Positions 11,396-24,302 of a stretch of DNA of 64,000 bases are shown one piece after another. The translations under genes were made by a program, and so were the position numbers. Position 1 is the stretch's first letter. The number at the start of each line of letters is the position of its first letter. The DNA comes from Allantophomopsis cytisporea (Eukaryota; Ascomycota; Leotiomycetes; Phacidiales; Phacidiaceae), in assembly GCA_024752435.1 (NCBI GenBank), contig CP103035.1:1-64000 (forward strand), read 5' to 3'. The notes under the pieces are model-generated. The model did not search any database. It worked only from the letters and a program-made list of their open reading frames with translations, and was not told where the DNA came from.

Positions 11396-12308
11396 ATGAG
11401 TGCCATAGAAATCTTCGAGAATTTTCGGGATGCTGAAAACCAGCAACATATATCAAAAGCAAGATGGTATATTGTTGCAGTACTCAACCCCACTATCGTA
11501 TCAACTTTGGCACAGTCGTTGCAAAGCTAACCGAGCTTATAGGCAGTTATCCTCGCCGTGTCTAGTGCTGGCTCAAATGTTCCCAAACTATATAAGGTTG
11601 CGACTTATAGACTTTCGCTAGAAGATGAAAAGATTGTGCAACGACGTATAAAAGAGGCTATTCTTAAGACAAGCAGCCTATACAGTGTTCCTCGTTCACT
11701 CCAAGCACTTTTGCCGTTGTTTGCTCTTCTCAAGGAGAATGCGATAGACTATTATAGCCCACGGTAAGCCTTATCTCCAGGCTTATTGGGCTAGAAACTT
11801 AACCCTCACTCAGCCGCTGGATTATACTGATATTCATCGCATAGAACTAACGCTTTGAATTCGCCCGAAGCAGAGGCCAGGCGAGTTGAGCGTAGGACTA
11901 AATACTTTGATGTCATTTGGACACCAGAAGCAGCTCAAGCCAACCGAGCGAAGAATTTCAAATACCATCTAGATTTATATAGGGAGCAAACCCATCCACC
12001 GGCTTCTTTTGAGCTGATTTCTTCCAGACCTGCTTAATCTCAAACTTCTATACGAAAACTGTTTTAGCAAAGATGCTATATTGTTTTACATTGAGACACA
12101 AATATGCAATGTAGCTGTACTGATCTGCTCGAATTGCCCTATACAAGCGATATAGCATACGAGAGGAATTGTACGTTACAGTAGAACTCGTGAAGACGTA
12201 CAATTTGCGCAGTTTATGGCTTTAGCTGGCGCTAAGATTTACAATTGTCATACTGGTGAGATTACGAAGGTCGACGACATTCTATGGGATGATAAGACGG
12301 CGCATTGA
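11396..12308 (+). pseudogene. Carboxymuconolactone decarboxylase/AhpD-like pseudogene
   Basis: An ATG at 11396 opens a frame beginning MSAIEIFENFRDAENQQH that stops near 11529. The protein then continues in other frames (VQRRIKEAILKTSSLY and VPRSLQALLPLF at 11636-11720, then IWTPEAAQANRAKNFKYH at about 11915-11970). It ends as IETQICNVAVLICSNCP, HTRGIVRY and KVDDILWDDKTAH with a stop at 12306-12308. A conserved Trp before HTRG has become TAG, a G-to-A change that fits RIP. The parts resemble a fungal AhpD/CMD-like family of unknown role. An intron may account for part of the break near 11770-11850, but the other breaks are disabling. Confidence 0.65.
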
Positions 12309-12873
12309 AAGGACGAGGACATAGCCAGAGGAGCGACAAGGAGTTTTAGATGCAATTGTATTACAAGTAACTTCTATAATATTGAAGAACTCTTCTCAAT
12401 TCAGCAGCCGGACATAAACATAGAAGCATAGAAGAGAGAGTGTCTCCGGAGCTCGATGGTATTTCTTCTGATGTCCACCGTATACCCGATGCTTTCTGAG
12501 CCAAGGTATCCCTACCCCCCGCTAAAGCTCGAAGGTATACTTTGTACGGCCAACGCTCCCCTACATGTCGCTGGAACCACATTCTAATTACTACCTTTAG
12601 TCCGCGGCTGTATTATAGATGATAATTTATTTTACGGGTTATCAAATAGTAATATACATCGAGTTTAAAATTTAAGGCGATCGAAATTGTCAAAATCCTT
12701 ACGGTGCATCTTGCTTTCCTCTATCCATCTTTCATTTCACCGAAGCACTAATATACCATATCAATTCCCTACCTAAGATATGCTGTCGCGTTGTTTTTCA
12801 AGACCTGCAATACTAAGTTGTACTGCCGGAAGATGAAGAAGGTTTCCATTCATGAAAAGGTCCTAATATTTAT
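12309..12873. other. Intergenic, no recognisable gene
   Basis: AT-rich spacer of about 0.56 kb between two pseudogenes. A 73-codon minus-strand frame (12361-12582) has no recognisable similarity. Confidence 0.45.
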
Positions 12874-13441
12874 ATGTTCGAGACCAATGTTCATCATTCA
12901 GACGTAAACTTGCTTTTCCCTAACATTGTCCCTTTTGTAGACGGTAAGAATTGCTTGAAGGATTGCGGGTCCTGTACAATCAACTATCCCAGACATTTCA
13001 AAGTCGATGAGAATAATGCTCTATATAGAAAAATCTGACCTTGGGCAACACACGTCATCGTAGGCACAGGAAAGAATGACTGGGTTCATAACATCAAGAA
13101 CGAAGTTGGAAGTGCCATAGAAGCCTTTGGCAAGACGACTGTAACTCCAGAAAATGGAGTAAGTTCCTGGCATCGTCTATATATCGTTTAATGATTCTTA
13201 GACTTCTATACTGACTATTCTCGGACAGCGACTGATGTTATCTGCTTCAAATATACCATTTCTGGACCAGGATCTATAAGCTGAGGATTCTTCAGAAGGA
13301 AATGCAACATCTGTATTACTGCTTCCCGCGTTTGAGAATATCGACAAAGTAACGCCTGGCTCTGTCAATGATCTCATTCGATTGGTTGTGAACAACGCAC
13401 CTACCGCGACTATGTTGATATCTAAACCTAGCACTTGTAAT
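12874..13441 (+). pseudogene. Apd1/sucrase-ferredoxin-like pseudogene
   Basis: From 12874 the frame reads LLFPNIVPFVDGKNC, CGSCTINYPRHFKVDE, then after an in-frame TGA PWATHVIVGTGKNDWV and GSAIEAFGKTTVTPENG. A GTAAGT splice donor follows at 13159. The next exon carries LMLSASNIPF, another in-frame stop, then VLLLPAFENIDKVTPG and ends near 13441. This matches the N-terminal half of fungal Suc/Fer-like proteins (Apd1/Aim32 type, thioredoxin-fold Fe-S proteins). The C-terminal half with its His ligands is not found. Two stops and truncation make it a pseudogene. Confidence 0.6.
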
Positions 13442-14008
13442 AATCACGAATTGATGTTGCCCTGAATTCTTTCTTTAACTGCGGTACTATCTCTACTTAA
13501 CAGCAATATACGTGCAATTCTAATATCCCACTCATATTATTTCTTCACTATAGATGATGAAAGACCACTAATACTGATGCTTATTCTGAAGTTATTGCAA
13601 CGAGCCGTTTAGTATTCCGATTATTTGAGAGGGGGAGTCCGTCCTGCATAGATATGTAATGTCAATCCCGATTTACTAACATCGCTATATCAATAAGTAT
13701 AAGCGTAGGCATTAAATCCCATAGCTAAAGTTCGAATTCACAGTTCTCATATTGAGAACACCGGGTTTATAGTCGTGTTTCTAACCTTAAGAAAGCGGTT
13801 TACATAAGCATCTTAATTCAGTATCTTCGAACTATTTCTCATCAAAGGCAATAATGCGTTTGTTCTATGAACGGATATATTAGCCTCTACATAGAAGGGA
13901 CTTGTGTAAGTTTGTGTACATATCTCTCTCGACTGGTTGCTATATTGTTCTACTCTCTCCATTGATATCTATTCTTCAAAGTTCGAGGTATTAGACAACA
14001 CACTATTG
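13442..14008. other. Intergenic, downstream of the NLR gene
   Basis: About 0.57 kb AT-rich sequence between the Suc/Fer relic and the 3' end of the NLR-type gene. No coding sequence or repeat stands out. Confidence 0.45.
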
Positions 14009-17000
14009 TCACTCTTGTCGGTATAACTCGAGTATTTTAGTCCTTTCCTTCGTATCTGGATGGTTCATTCCCAACTTCGCCTCGCTCAATCGAAGACACT
14101 CGCTCATTAATCGGTAGGCTTCGTTATCGCATGCCTGGGACTTCCATATCAAAGCCAGATTTCTCATACTTATCAGCGTATCAGGATGGTCTACGCCAAA
14201 AACCTTTTTACGTGTCTCTAGAGTCTGAGATCCGAGCTCTTGCGCTTCCTTGTATAGCCCTTGTCTTCGAAACACCGAGACTAAGTCGTTCATGCACCTT
14301 AGCGTATATGGATGCTCCGGACCTAATACCTTCCTGCTAGTCTTCACTGCTTGACCGCCAAGCTCTGATGCGTTTTGAGATGTTCTCTGTCTGTTATGGC
14401 TTAAGGCAGAGGCTAAGCCACTGACAGCAATAAGTGTCAGCGGATGCTCTGCGCCTAGCACCTTAGTCCTCATCTCTGCCACTTGAGTTGCGTTATCTAG
14501 CGCCTCTTGATATCTGCCTTGCTTTTCGAAGATTAGAGTCAAATTACCCTGGCTCATAAGCGTATCTGGATGGTTTGCACCGAGTACTGCCTTGCGCATA
14601 TCTGTTACATTCATCCAGAGCGTTGCCGCCTCATCATGCTGTCCTTTCCAATAGTAGACTGCGGCCAGATTGTTCAAGCTCATTAGTGTATGTGGATGAT
14701 CTAAGCCAAGCACCTTCTGGCGCGCCTCAACAACCTCCACTCCGAGTTTTTCTGCCTCATTATATCGTCCTTGCCTTTGGTAATTGATAGCCAAGTTGCA
14801 CATACTTATTAGGGTATCCGGGTGCTGTTTACCGAGCACTTTTTTGCTCAACTCTATCTCTTGCAGTGCAAGTTCTGCTGCAACTTCTAACTGCCCTATA
14901 TTGATGTGCTCTGCAGCTAAATTTCTCATGCTCTCTAGCGTGTCTGGATGTTCTGCACCAAGTGTCCTCCTACGTGTCTCTATCAATTCTCTCTGTAGCT
15001 GTATTGCCTTGCCATATTGCCCTTGGTCACTGTAAGTTACAGCCAAATTGTTTATGCTCATCAGAGTAGATGGATGCTCAGTGCCAAGTACCTTCTTTTT
15101 GAAAGTTGCCTCCTGGACTCCTAGATATATCGCGTCATCATATCGCCCTTGCTTGTTGTAGGTCCAGGCTAGGTTCCCCATGCTCTCTAGCGTATCTGCA
15201 TGGTCTGCACCAAGTAGCTTCTTACGCATAGTCACGACCTGTTCCCCGAGCTCTGCTGCCTTATCAAATTTTCCTCCTCTCTCAAGAGCCAAGGCCAAGT
15301 TGTTCAAGCTCCTTAGAGTCTCCAAATGTTCCCGTCCCAGTTCCAACTTCTGTATCTCAAATGCTCGGGCAAAAGGCTCCTCTGACTCCTTGAATCTTCC
15401 ATCGAGTAATAAAGACAATCCGACTGCATTGAGTAAATACGAATCTTCCAAGTCACAATCGGTCTTGAGACTGACTATACGTATGGCATGAGGTAGGTAT
15501 AGTCTCCAAATATGACGATTATCATATATTGGTGACGGAAAAAGCAATGATACTCGATCACGAGTCCTCTGTACCCATTTGGAATAAGATCCATTCATCT
15601 TCAGCCAGTTTTTCGTGGCACCATGAACGAGTTGGTGAATATCAAGGGTCTCATCCCGTCGTCTGATGACAAAAGAATAGGCCGTGAGCGTTGATAGCGC
15701 CTCTATGTGCTCTCTCTTGGAGGGTGCGGAAGTAAATAGCGACATTGGGATGGCCTGTGTGTCAACACATGCTATAAATGATAGATATTCAATAGCCAGT
15801 GGTCTGCGTTGTTGAATATGCTGAAATGAAATAAGCCATGTTGTTGCCACTGGATTTTTTTGGTTAGGATATCTTCGGTCGTCTTCGAAATCTTCAGTCA
15901 GTATCTCAATCAGACTTTCCCCCGTTTCGCTGACGAGGTCGAGATAATCTGAGATGGTTATCCACCCGTGATTCTCATTGAGATATGCAGCTGCTTGCGC
16001 GATGGCCAAGGGAAGAAAGCATAACTTCTCTAACAATTGCGTCATGATTTGGTTATCTTCGACCATTTCTTCTCGGATAAGGAGCTTTTGGAGCATTTGA
16101 CCTGATGTGGTTTCATCCAACTGCTCTAACTTCAAGGTATCTTTCTTCGAAAACTTGATGGCTGCCTTCTCGTCTCGAGTGGTCAATACAGCTCGGCCTC
16201 GACTACTTCTAGGTACGTAGTCTATCAGTGGGGGAGAATCACAGGACTTGCTAAACCAAGTGTCTATATCATCCGCATTGTCGAAAATTATTAGCCACTC
16301 GCCAGCCGTATCTTGGCTAAGATATTGCGTCACCAGCTTGACATCTGCATCTTTGCTTTCGATACCTGGAATCTTGAGACATTTGCCAATATCCAAGTAT
16401 GCCTGGTGGAATGCGTCTGCAGTAGCGGATGCTACCCAAAAGATTGAGCAGTAAGGCTGTTTGTCTTTAGTACGGTATGCCAGCTCGAGAGCAACTTGGG
16501 TTTTCCCCATGCCACCTAAGCCGAAGATACTATATTTGAAAATATTATCAGATGTGAACAGGTTCTTCTCTAGCATCTCAATGGTAGAGCTGCGGCCAAC
16601 GAAGTCGGGATTTCTGTTGAATGGCACCAACCATGCTGCCGGTTCTAGAATGACATAATATGAAATTAGCACCTGTCAACAACTAAGTTATTGGCTCAAG
16701 GATTGCACAAACCTCGTGGAGCTGCTAGAGACCATTCGTCAAGAAAGGCTTTCATGCAAGAGGCAGCGGTTGCCGCGGCGTACCCCTGCCAATCTTTATT
16801 TTTGTGGCTATCTGCGTAATCACAAATCGATTTGATCACAACGCAGGGTAAGATATCACAAACACCGGCACCTTCCATCTCGAAGGCAATAGCTCCTATT
16901 CTAGCGGCGACTTGATCCCGGTGTTGACCAGATTTCATCACCATGTCGGCGCAGGCGATGACCCCGATATGTATGAGCGGTGGAATGATGTTAAGGATGG

Positions 17001-17754
17001 CGGGTGTAGGTAGGTTAGGAGTCTGATTTAGCCTGGAACGAGGTATTATTTTTCCTTCATCACACTCGAGCTCTTTGCATGATAGGCTCAGAGCCTCCTC
17101 GCAGACAGAATCTGGAGCAGCAAAGCAGATATTGCAAGCCGAATCCCGGTGCTTGTGGTGATACGAAGTTTCAAATAGTTTATCTTCGCTGATGCCTTGA
17201 TAATTCGAACCTGTCCCAAGTACCTTCTGAACGACAGATAGATACTCTTGAGTTCTGGATTGTAGCAGCTCTAGGTTGCGTTGAAGCTGCAACTTTGCCA
17301 GGAGTGATTCGATCTCACGATTAGGCCCACCAAGATGTACGCCCAGGGTATTCTTAGATGCAAACTTGTCTGGGAGCTGCTTTCCGTTATCATATTCAAC
17401 GATAGCGTTGCTAACGACTATATCGCCAAATATAACTTGATTGTTCTTGCCCGGTACCCCACCACAGATTCCAACCACTAGAGCGAGGGTAATGTTGGGG
17501 AAGCTGAATGGTATATTGGATGCCACATTTGTAGATCTACGTTTCCCAACCCCAGGCATATGTGCCATCACAACATAATGACGTCCGATCATGCCAGTCG
17601 TATAGACATTGGTGTCGCCTGGCACTTTTCCAAACCCGAGATGATCTTTCCAGATACAGTCGAACAAAGCTTCGACGGCTTCAGCCTCAAGTGGTAATGC
17701 ACAGATAACTGCTATCTCGAAGTCGTTCCTACTACGTGGACGCGAGGTAGCCAT
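14009..17754 (-). CDS. PNP_UDP-NB-ARC-TPR protein (fungal NLR-type receptor)
   Basis: Two exons (17754-16713 and 16644-14009) joined across a 68-bp GT-AG intron give an uninterrupted 1225-residue protein. Residues ~10-330 are a nucleoside-phosphorylase-like domain (FEIAVICALP at the start, FEMEGAGVCD and SICDYADSHKNKDWQGYAA near the end). Residues ~360-690 are an NB-ARC ATPase with P-loop GLGGMGKT, Walker B LIIFDNADD, VLTTRDE and LPLAIAQAAAYL. Residues ~740-1210 are eleven 42-residue TPRs of kinesin-light-chain type. This three-part architecture belongs to fungal STAND/NLR-like proteins, thought to act in non-self recognition and programmed cell death. The N-terminal domain is the presumed effector and the TPRs the sensor. 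The start at 17754 is the first ATG; upstream codons are non-ATG. Confidence 0.9.
14030..15450 (-). repeat. Eleven 126-bp TPR-coding repeats
   Basis: The C-terminal third of the NLR-type gene is built of units of 42 codons with the pattern PDTLxSMxNLAxxYxxQGRYxEA...RKKVLGxEH. Spacing is regular except for one unit with a 2-codon expansion (the LSHNRQRTSQNASEL unit near 14400). Units differ from each other at about half of the residues. They are therefore old duplicates, not a freshly homogenised array like those of some WD40 het genes. Confidence 0.85.
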
Positions 17755-18736
17755 AATCAAACAAGGAGTGCTACTACAGACTTGGAAACAATCAGAATAT
17801 ACCGCTTAATACAAGATGGATTGTGCTGAGAATCATTGAGATGGAGGTATTCGAACAATACAAGCGTACAATCGCAAAGCCGAATAGAATGGAAGGATGA
17901 CCGTCAAAGTTGTAATCGCATCGGTACAAATTTGTGGAGTGAAGGGGGGAGGCAGCATTTATTATAGATATTTCGTTGCATGCATAACTATTAGAGATGT
18001 GAACTCGGGCCAGGGTGGTCCAGGATGTACTCCGCTCCAATTTGCCCGATTGGTAGATTCCACTTTTATTGAGTGCTGCTCGTACCCTGCCACCCTCTTA
18101 ATAATATTGTCACACAAGGGACATGATGAGGAAAGCGATAAAAATCAACTTAAATGGCTTCGATTGAGCGATAGGATCGGGTTCAACGCTATAGCTATCG
18201 CTGTCGATATCACCAATGTTCTCAAACGGATGTACTCTCTATCCGTGTGTCTACAATCATGTGATGGTAATGATCCCATAAGACTATCTATATGCTGGAT
18301 AGACCCCCTACTGCGTACAGCTGCAGTACAAACATCGAAAGTGAAGCTCATGATGATTTTGATGGAATGGCCCATGCGTAGGGACAACAGAAAAGGTGTA
18401 GCATCTAGGAACGCGGAATACTTTGCGTTACTGTATATCCACCCCATGGTAAATAGTACATGTCCGGGTCCCAAGTGATGCATTACTTGTGATAACCTTC
18501 GAAAACATGGCGAAACTGCAGAGAACAAGCATCAAAGCGTTGCCGACACGCTCGCAATATTGTTCTCAGATGGATCATCTCAATCCTGCGAACAGATGAT
18601 GGATATTCTCTTCTCTATATACCACGAGAAGGAGTACAGGCCTCTTATAACCCAAATTAAGGCTATCCTCTGGCCTACCGACCAACTTCATTCTATCACA
18701 AATGATCGTCGATGAACAAATGAACATGACTGCGTA

Positions 18737-18773
<37 letters not shown>

Positions 18774-19726
18774 GGCGAATGTAGACACATAGTAACAGGC
18801 GAGAGAGTCTGTCACATAGCCGACCCTATCGAACCCTATTTCAAATCTCCAATCCCTCTTTTCTGCGAAGGGATTAGTGTTCATCAAAGCCCGACCACTG
18901 GACCCCGTAACATAATATGCTCCTCTGTTTTCACATACACCTACCTTATTGTATAGGAATGTGAGACGTAAATCATCCCGAATACTTGTCGAAGTATATA
19001 TCAATGACTGTAAGTCCTCCTGCACCGAATTCAGCGGCGACAGTGCTATACGGATCGTAAAACATAGTGACAATGTAGCTTACTTCAAGGCCGCACGGAA
19101 AAATGCCATTGCAATTCTGCTTCGTGGCTGGAGGTCCCTAGTTCCAGGAGCTGATCTTCCTATGATATGTATAGGATAGGGGAGTAGACACCAAACCATT
19201 TTTTAATCTTGCTGTTCTTGGCAGGTCCTCTTTGACTTCGAATGAGTTATAAAGCTTCCAACGTCGTAACGGCGTAACGAAGTAAGGCGTGGGCCAGCTG
19301 TAGTTTCTTGACCTGAAGATGACCTTATTCCTCACTGCGTCGAGGAAATGAAATATGATGTTTCATCTACGTCGACAATCATTGATTCGTCGTCACAACA
19401 ATCCAGAATCCTGTCGTCAGACGCAGGACAGTTCAGGATCTCTTCAAATTGATAGAGCTTACTCAGCTCGTGGAATTTCTCGTAGGTCATCACAGGGATG
19501 TTGTCATACACTGAGCCGAGAACACGAAATGCGTCTTGTAAGCTGCTGTGAGAAGGCTGAGGCGGGATATCCGGAAAAGCTACATAAGCTGAACACTATG
19601 CCATTTTCCTCTTTCTGGGCATTTTGTTGCCGAATTCTTTGTGTTGGAGAGCGACCTGACGCTCCGCAGTTCGACCTCCTCCGGACAGGCCTTGAGATAT
19701 AATCGTCCACCGTCGACGTAGGCAAA
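17755..19726. other. Intergenic between NLR gene and flippase gene
   Basis: Nearly 2 kb shared by two divergent promoters (NLR leftwards, flippase rightwards). Several open frames of 65-193 codons occur, but none resembles a known protein or has convincing splice structure. A (TTA)n microsatellite is at 18738-18773. Confidence 0.5.
18738..18773 (+). repeat. (TTA)12 microsatellite
   Basis: About twelve uninterrupted TTA/ATT trinucleotides within the intergenic region upstream of the flippase gene. It creates a spurious poly-Tyr/poly-Ile open frame on the two strands. Confidence 0.95.
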
Positions 19727-22700
19727 ATGATCCCCGACGAAGAAAATCATCCTCCGTTGGCTTCAGAACCGATACCGGCACCAACCAAAAGAATAGGATG
19801 GGGTACCCAATACAAGACAGCGAAGAGCGCGAATTGGAAACGGGTGTCAGTCATGGATCGCTTGCATCATCAAGGAGCCCGTAGCGATAAGAAGAAAAGA
19901 GAGTCAGGAAGTACCAAATCTGTACGCGCTGATCTCAACAACGTTCCAGAGGACTCTAAGGAGGACGCTCAGCTACCTGTGGACAGTGAAAACCAGGGAC
20001 AAAGAAAGGTCAACTTCAACATTCCATTACCTCCGGACGCATTAGATGAGAAGGGTTCTCCGAAGAAAGCTTACCGCAGGAATAAGATCAGAACAGCAAA
20101 ATATACGCCTCTAAGCTTCATACCCAAGAACCTTTTGTTCCAATTCCAAAGTATCGCGAATGTGTACTTTTTGATCCTCATTATCCTAACTGTAAGTTTA
20201 GAAGATAACTTCCTTTGCTTCTAGCTAATAAAACTTTAGGGATTTCCTGTATTCGGCGCATCGAGTCCTGGTCTGAATGCCGCTCCCTTGATAGTTATTG
20301 TAGTTATCACTGCAATCAAGGATGCGATCGAGGATTACAGAAGAACAGTTCTCGATAAAGAACTGAACAACTCCCCTGTCCATCGTCTAGTCAACCATAA
20401 TAATGTTAATGTGAGCACCGACAATATCTCACTTTGGAGGAGATTCAAGAAAACCACGAGTCGATTTATGGCGAGTTTGTTGACGTTCATAATACAACTA
20501 TGGAAGAACAAGGGTCGAAGAGGCATAGAAGATACCTTGGACAAACCACTGGAGCCATACGAAAGAAGGGCAAGCAGAAGGGTGTCCGTCTTCTCAGCGC
20601 ACAGCGAGCGAATTTCATTTACCACTGCACTCGATGACATTCAAATGGCCCCTATTCTGCCTCCTCTATCCTACGAGGAAGGTCTGACGATTCCCACGCT
20701 TGGAAATTCATCCACAGCAATGTCATATGAGGATCAAACTTCCACGCCCAGTAAAAAATTCGGCAGTCTGGTTAACCCCAACCTACCAGGTACTGGGAAA
20801 GCTCGGTTCCATCGCGATTACTGGAAGAACATCCAGGTCGGTGATTTTGTTCGTATCTACAATGACGATCAATTGCCTGCGGATGTAGTCATTTTGTCGA
20901 CTTCCGACCCCGATGGTGCTTGTTATGTCGAAACCAAAAACCTCGATGGAGAGACAAATCTGAAGGTGAGACATGCTCTCCGCAGTGGCTGGGAGATCAA
21001 GCACGCCCACGATTGCGAAAGAGCAGCATTTATCATCGAAAGCGAGCCACCTCAAGCCAACCTCTATCAGTATAGCGCTGCTGCGTACTGGACACAGTAC
21101 AACGACAAGGTACCAGATTCTGCAGGCGAGTCCATGGTTGAGCCAATTTCTATCAACAATCTGCTTCTTCGAGGTTGTAACTTGAGAAATACGGACTGGG
21201 TCCTCGGAGTAGTCATCTTTACCGGTTTTGACACTAAAATCATGATGAATTCCGGGTTAACGCCTAGCAAGCGCTCTCGCGTTACTAGAGAACTCAACTG
21301 GAATGTTATTTACAATTGGACTGTTCTATTCGTGATGTGTCTCGTTTCTGCCATAGTCGAAGGCGTTGCTTTTGGCAAGTCAAACACCAGCATTCAGTAT
21401 TTCGAATTCGGTTCCATCGGCAATACACCCGGCGTGGATGGATTTATCACTTTCTGGGCAGCACTCATCCTTTTCCAGAATTTGGTACCTATTGCTCTGT
21501 ACATCTCCCTGGAGATTATCAAGACTCTCCAAGCCTTCTTCATCTACAGCGACAGAGAGATATATTATGAGAAGCTTGACTATCCTTGCACTCCCAAGTC
21601 TTGGAATATCTCGGATGATCTGGGTCAAATCGAATACATCTTTTCTGATAAGACTGGGACTTTGACTCAGAACTCGATGGAGTTCAAGAAGGCTACTATT
21701 AGTGGTGTTGCGTATGGAGAAGCCTACACCGAAGCCCAAGCTGGCATGCAAAAGAGGGAAGGCATTGATTTTGAGGAAGAGATAGCAAACGTACGTCAAG
21801 AAGTTTCAGAGGCACGTAACCGGATGTTGGTTGATTTGCGCAGACTCTACGACAATCCTTACCTTCACAATGATGAGTTAACATTTGTCGCTCCTAACTT
21901 CGTTGCCGATCTAGCCGGTGAATCCACAAAGGAGCAACAGCAAGCTTGTGAACAATTCATGCTTGCTCTTGCCCTTTGCCATACTGTCATCTCTGAGACA
22001 ATACCTGGAGATCCTCCTCGTATCGAGTTTAAAGCCCAGTCACCCGATGAAGTAGCGTTAGTTGCTACAGCTCGAGACCTTGGGTACACAGTGCTTGGGA
22101 ATTCACTAGACGGCATACGACTGAACGTCCAGGGACAAGAGAAATCGTACAAGGTTCTGAACACGCTAGAGTTCAATTCCACTCGAAAGCGAATGAGTAC
22201 TATTATTGAAATGCCTGACGGAAAAATCAGACTTTTCTGCAAAGGCGCAGACAGCGTGATATACTCTCGTTTGAAGCGAGGGGAGCAACAAGAACTGCGT
22301 ATCAAAACGGCTGAACATCTAGAAATGTTTGCAAGGGAAGGCTTGAGAACTCTGTGTATTGCAGAGAGAGAACTTGACCGAGCAGAATATGAGAAATGGA
22401 ACCAGGAGCATGAAATAGCGTCGTCAGCGATTCAGAACCGGGAGGACAAAATAGAAGCTGTGGCAGATTCTATAGAGCGCGATTTGATGTTGCTGGGAGG
22501 GACTGCCATCGAAGATCGCCTGCAAGAGGGTGTGCCTGATACTATTGCACTTCTCGCCGATGCTGGTATCAAGCTTTGGGTCCTCACAGGCGACAAAGTC
22601 GAAACTGCGATCAACATTGGATTCTCATGCAACCTCTTGAACATTGACATGAAACTCATCGTTTTAAAGTTTGATGATGATCAGCTATCTTCAGCTGAAT

Positions 22701-24302
22701 TGGAGCTCGACAAACACTTAGCATCGTTTAAGATGACTGGATCTGTCCAAGAACTCAATGCCGCAAAGAAAAATCACGAGGCCCCTGCTCCGACGCATGC
22801 CATCGTTATCGACGGAGACGCCCTAAAACTAGTCTTGGATGATCAGCTACGGCACAAATTCCTGCTCCTCTGTAAACAGTGCAAATCAGTCCTTTGTTGC
22901 CGGGTCAGTCCTGCACAGAAAGCTGCTGTTGTCTCCATGGTCAAACATGGTTTGGATGTAATAACATTGTCTATTGGCGACGGAGCTAACGATGTTGCAA
23001 TGATCCAAGAAGCCGACATTGGCATCGGCATCGCGGGAGAAGAAGGTCGACAGGCAGTCATGTCATCTGATTACGCTATCGGCCAATTTCGTTTTTTGCG
23101 GAGGCTCGTCCTTGTGCATGGCCGATGGTCATACCGCAGATTAGGGGAGACTATCGCGAACTTCTTCTACAAAAACATTGTATGGACGCTTACACTGTTC
23201 TGGTACCAGATCTTCTGCAATTTCGACATGACCTACCTTTATCATTTCACATACATTACGCTCTTCAACGTGGCTTTCACTTCTCTCCCTGTTATTTTCA
23301 TGGGTGTGTTGGATCAAGATGTTAGTGACACAGTTTCCCTAGCCGTGCCACAACTCTACCGACGTGGTATTGAGCGTAAGGAATGGACTCAAACGAAGTT
23401 CTGGTAAGGAACGGCGCTGATAATTAGACTTTGCTTACTAAAAAAGCTTCAGGTTGTACATGCTTGATGGCTTATACGGATCAGTTATATGCTTCTTTGT
23501 GCCATATGTTCTATTTCGAAATGGCAGATTTGCTACCGACTCCGGCTTGAGCATCGACGATCAAGACAGAATCGGCGTTTATGTCGGCCCGGCAGCAGTC
23601 ATTGTCATCAATCTTTACATTCTCATCAACACTTATAGATGGGATTGGCTTATGAGTCTACTCGTGGCGCTAAGTATTTTACTAATCTTCTTCTGGACAG
23701 GCGTGTACTCTGCCTTCATCTCAGCGGCGTACTTCTATAAAGCCGCTCCACAAGCTTTCGGCCAAGCAACTTTCTGGGCGGTGACATGTCTTTCTGTCAC
23801 GTTATCTCTGATGCCTCGGTTCTGCATTAAAGCTATCCAAAAGGTCTACTTCCCGCGTGACATAGACATTGTTCGTGAACAGGTCCGTCAAGGAAAGTTT
23901 ACCCATTTAGATCATGGCAACATGCCTGGCACAATTTCAAAGGGCTCCTCCACAGCTTTACCCGAAATCATAAAGTCGAGTAAGCCTACCCATTACCCGA
24001 GCGCTGATGAATACCGAAGGCCAATTCTCCCGCCTTCAACCGCCACAACACATAATTCTCGAAGCCGAAACAGCAGCAATAGGACAGAGTCTATACAAAA
24101 TAGTTTGTCACTAGATTCACCGTTGTCGCGGCCGATGATCGAAAGAGTAAGGCCATCGTTCGATAGAATACGCGCTTCTATGGACCGTATGCGACCTTCT
24201 TACGAACAGAACAACGATTTCTCATCTGCAGCAATGCTCACGCGCATAGAATCTAGCCATTCATCTAGCCATGTCCAAAGCAAGAGACAGAATCTCCGAT
24301 GA
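19727..24302 (+). CDS. P4-type phospholipid-translocating ATPase (Dnf-type flippase)
   Basis: Three exons (19727-20191, 20240-23403, 23453-24302) encode 1492 residues, the usual size for fungal Dnf1/Dnf2-type flippases. The first membrane segments span the exon 1/2 junction. The actuator motif is DGET (in DGETNLKVRH) and the phosphorylation site is DKTGTLTQN with Asp ~625. The nucleotide-binding domain has KGADSVIYSR and the hinge TGDKVETAINIG and GDGANDVAMIQEADIGIG. C-terminal membrane helices follow, partly in exon 3, with a Ser/Arg-rich cytoplasmic tail. Such pumps move phosphatidylcholine or phosphatidylethanolamine to the cytosolic leaflet with a Cdc50-type partner. It is a housekeeping gene and helps mark the left limit of the metabolite cluster. 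The long N-terminal basic region is normal for the family. Confidence 0.95.

Noticed and set aside
14131..15491. Plus-strand open frames opposite the TPR region
   Set aside because: They are antisense shadows of the TPR-coding repeats and show no independent similarity.
17897..18478. 193-codon plus-strand frame
   Set aside because: No recognisable domain, unusual composition, overlapped by equally long minus-strand frames; chance frame in an intergenic region.
18696..19073. Frames with poly-Tyr or poly-Ile
   Set aside because: Produced by the (TTA)n microsatellite; no protein similarity outside it.
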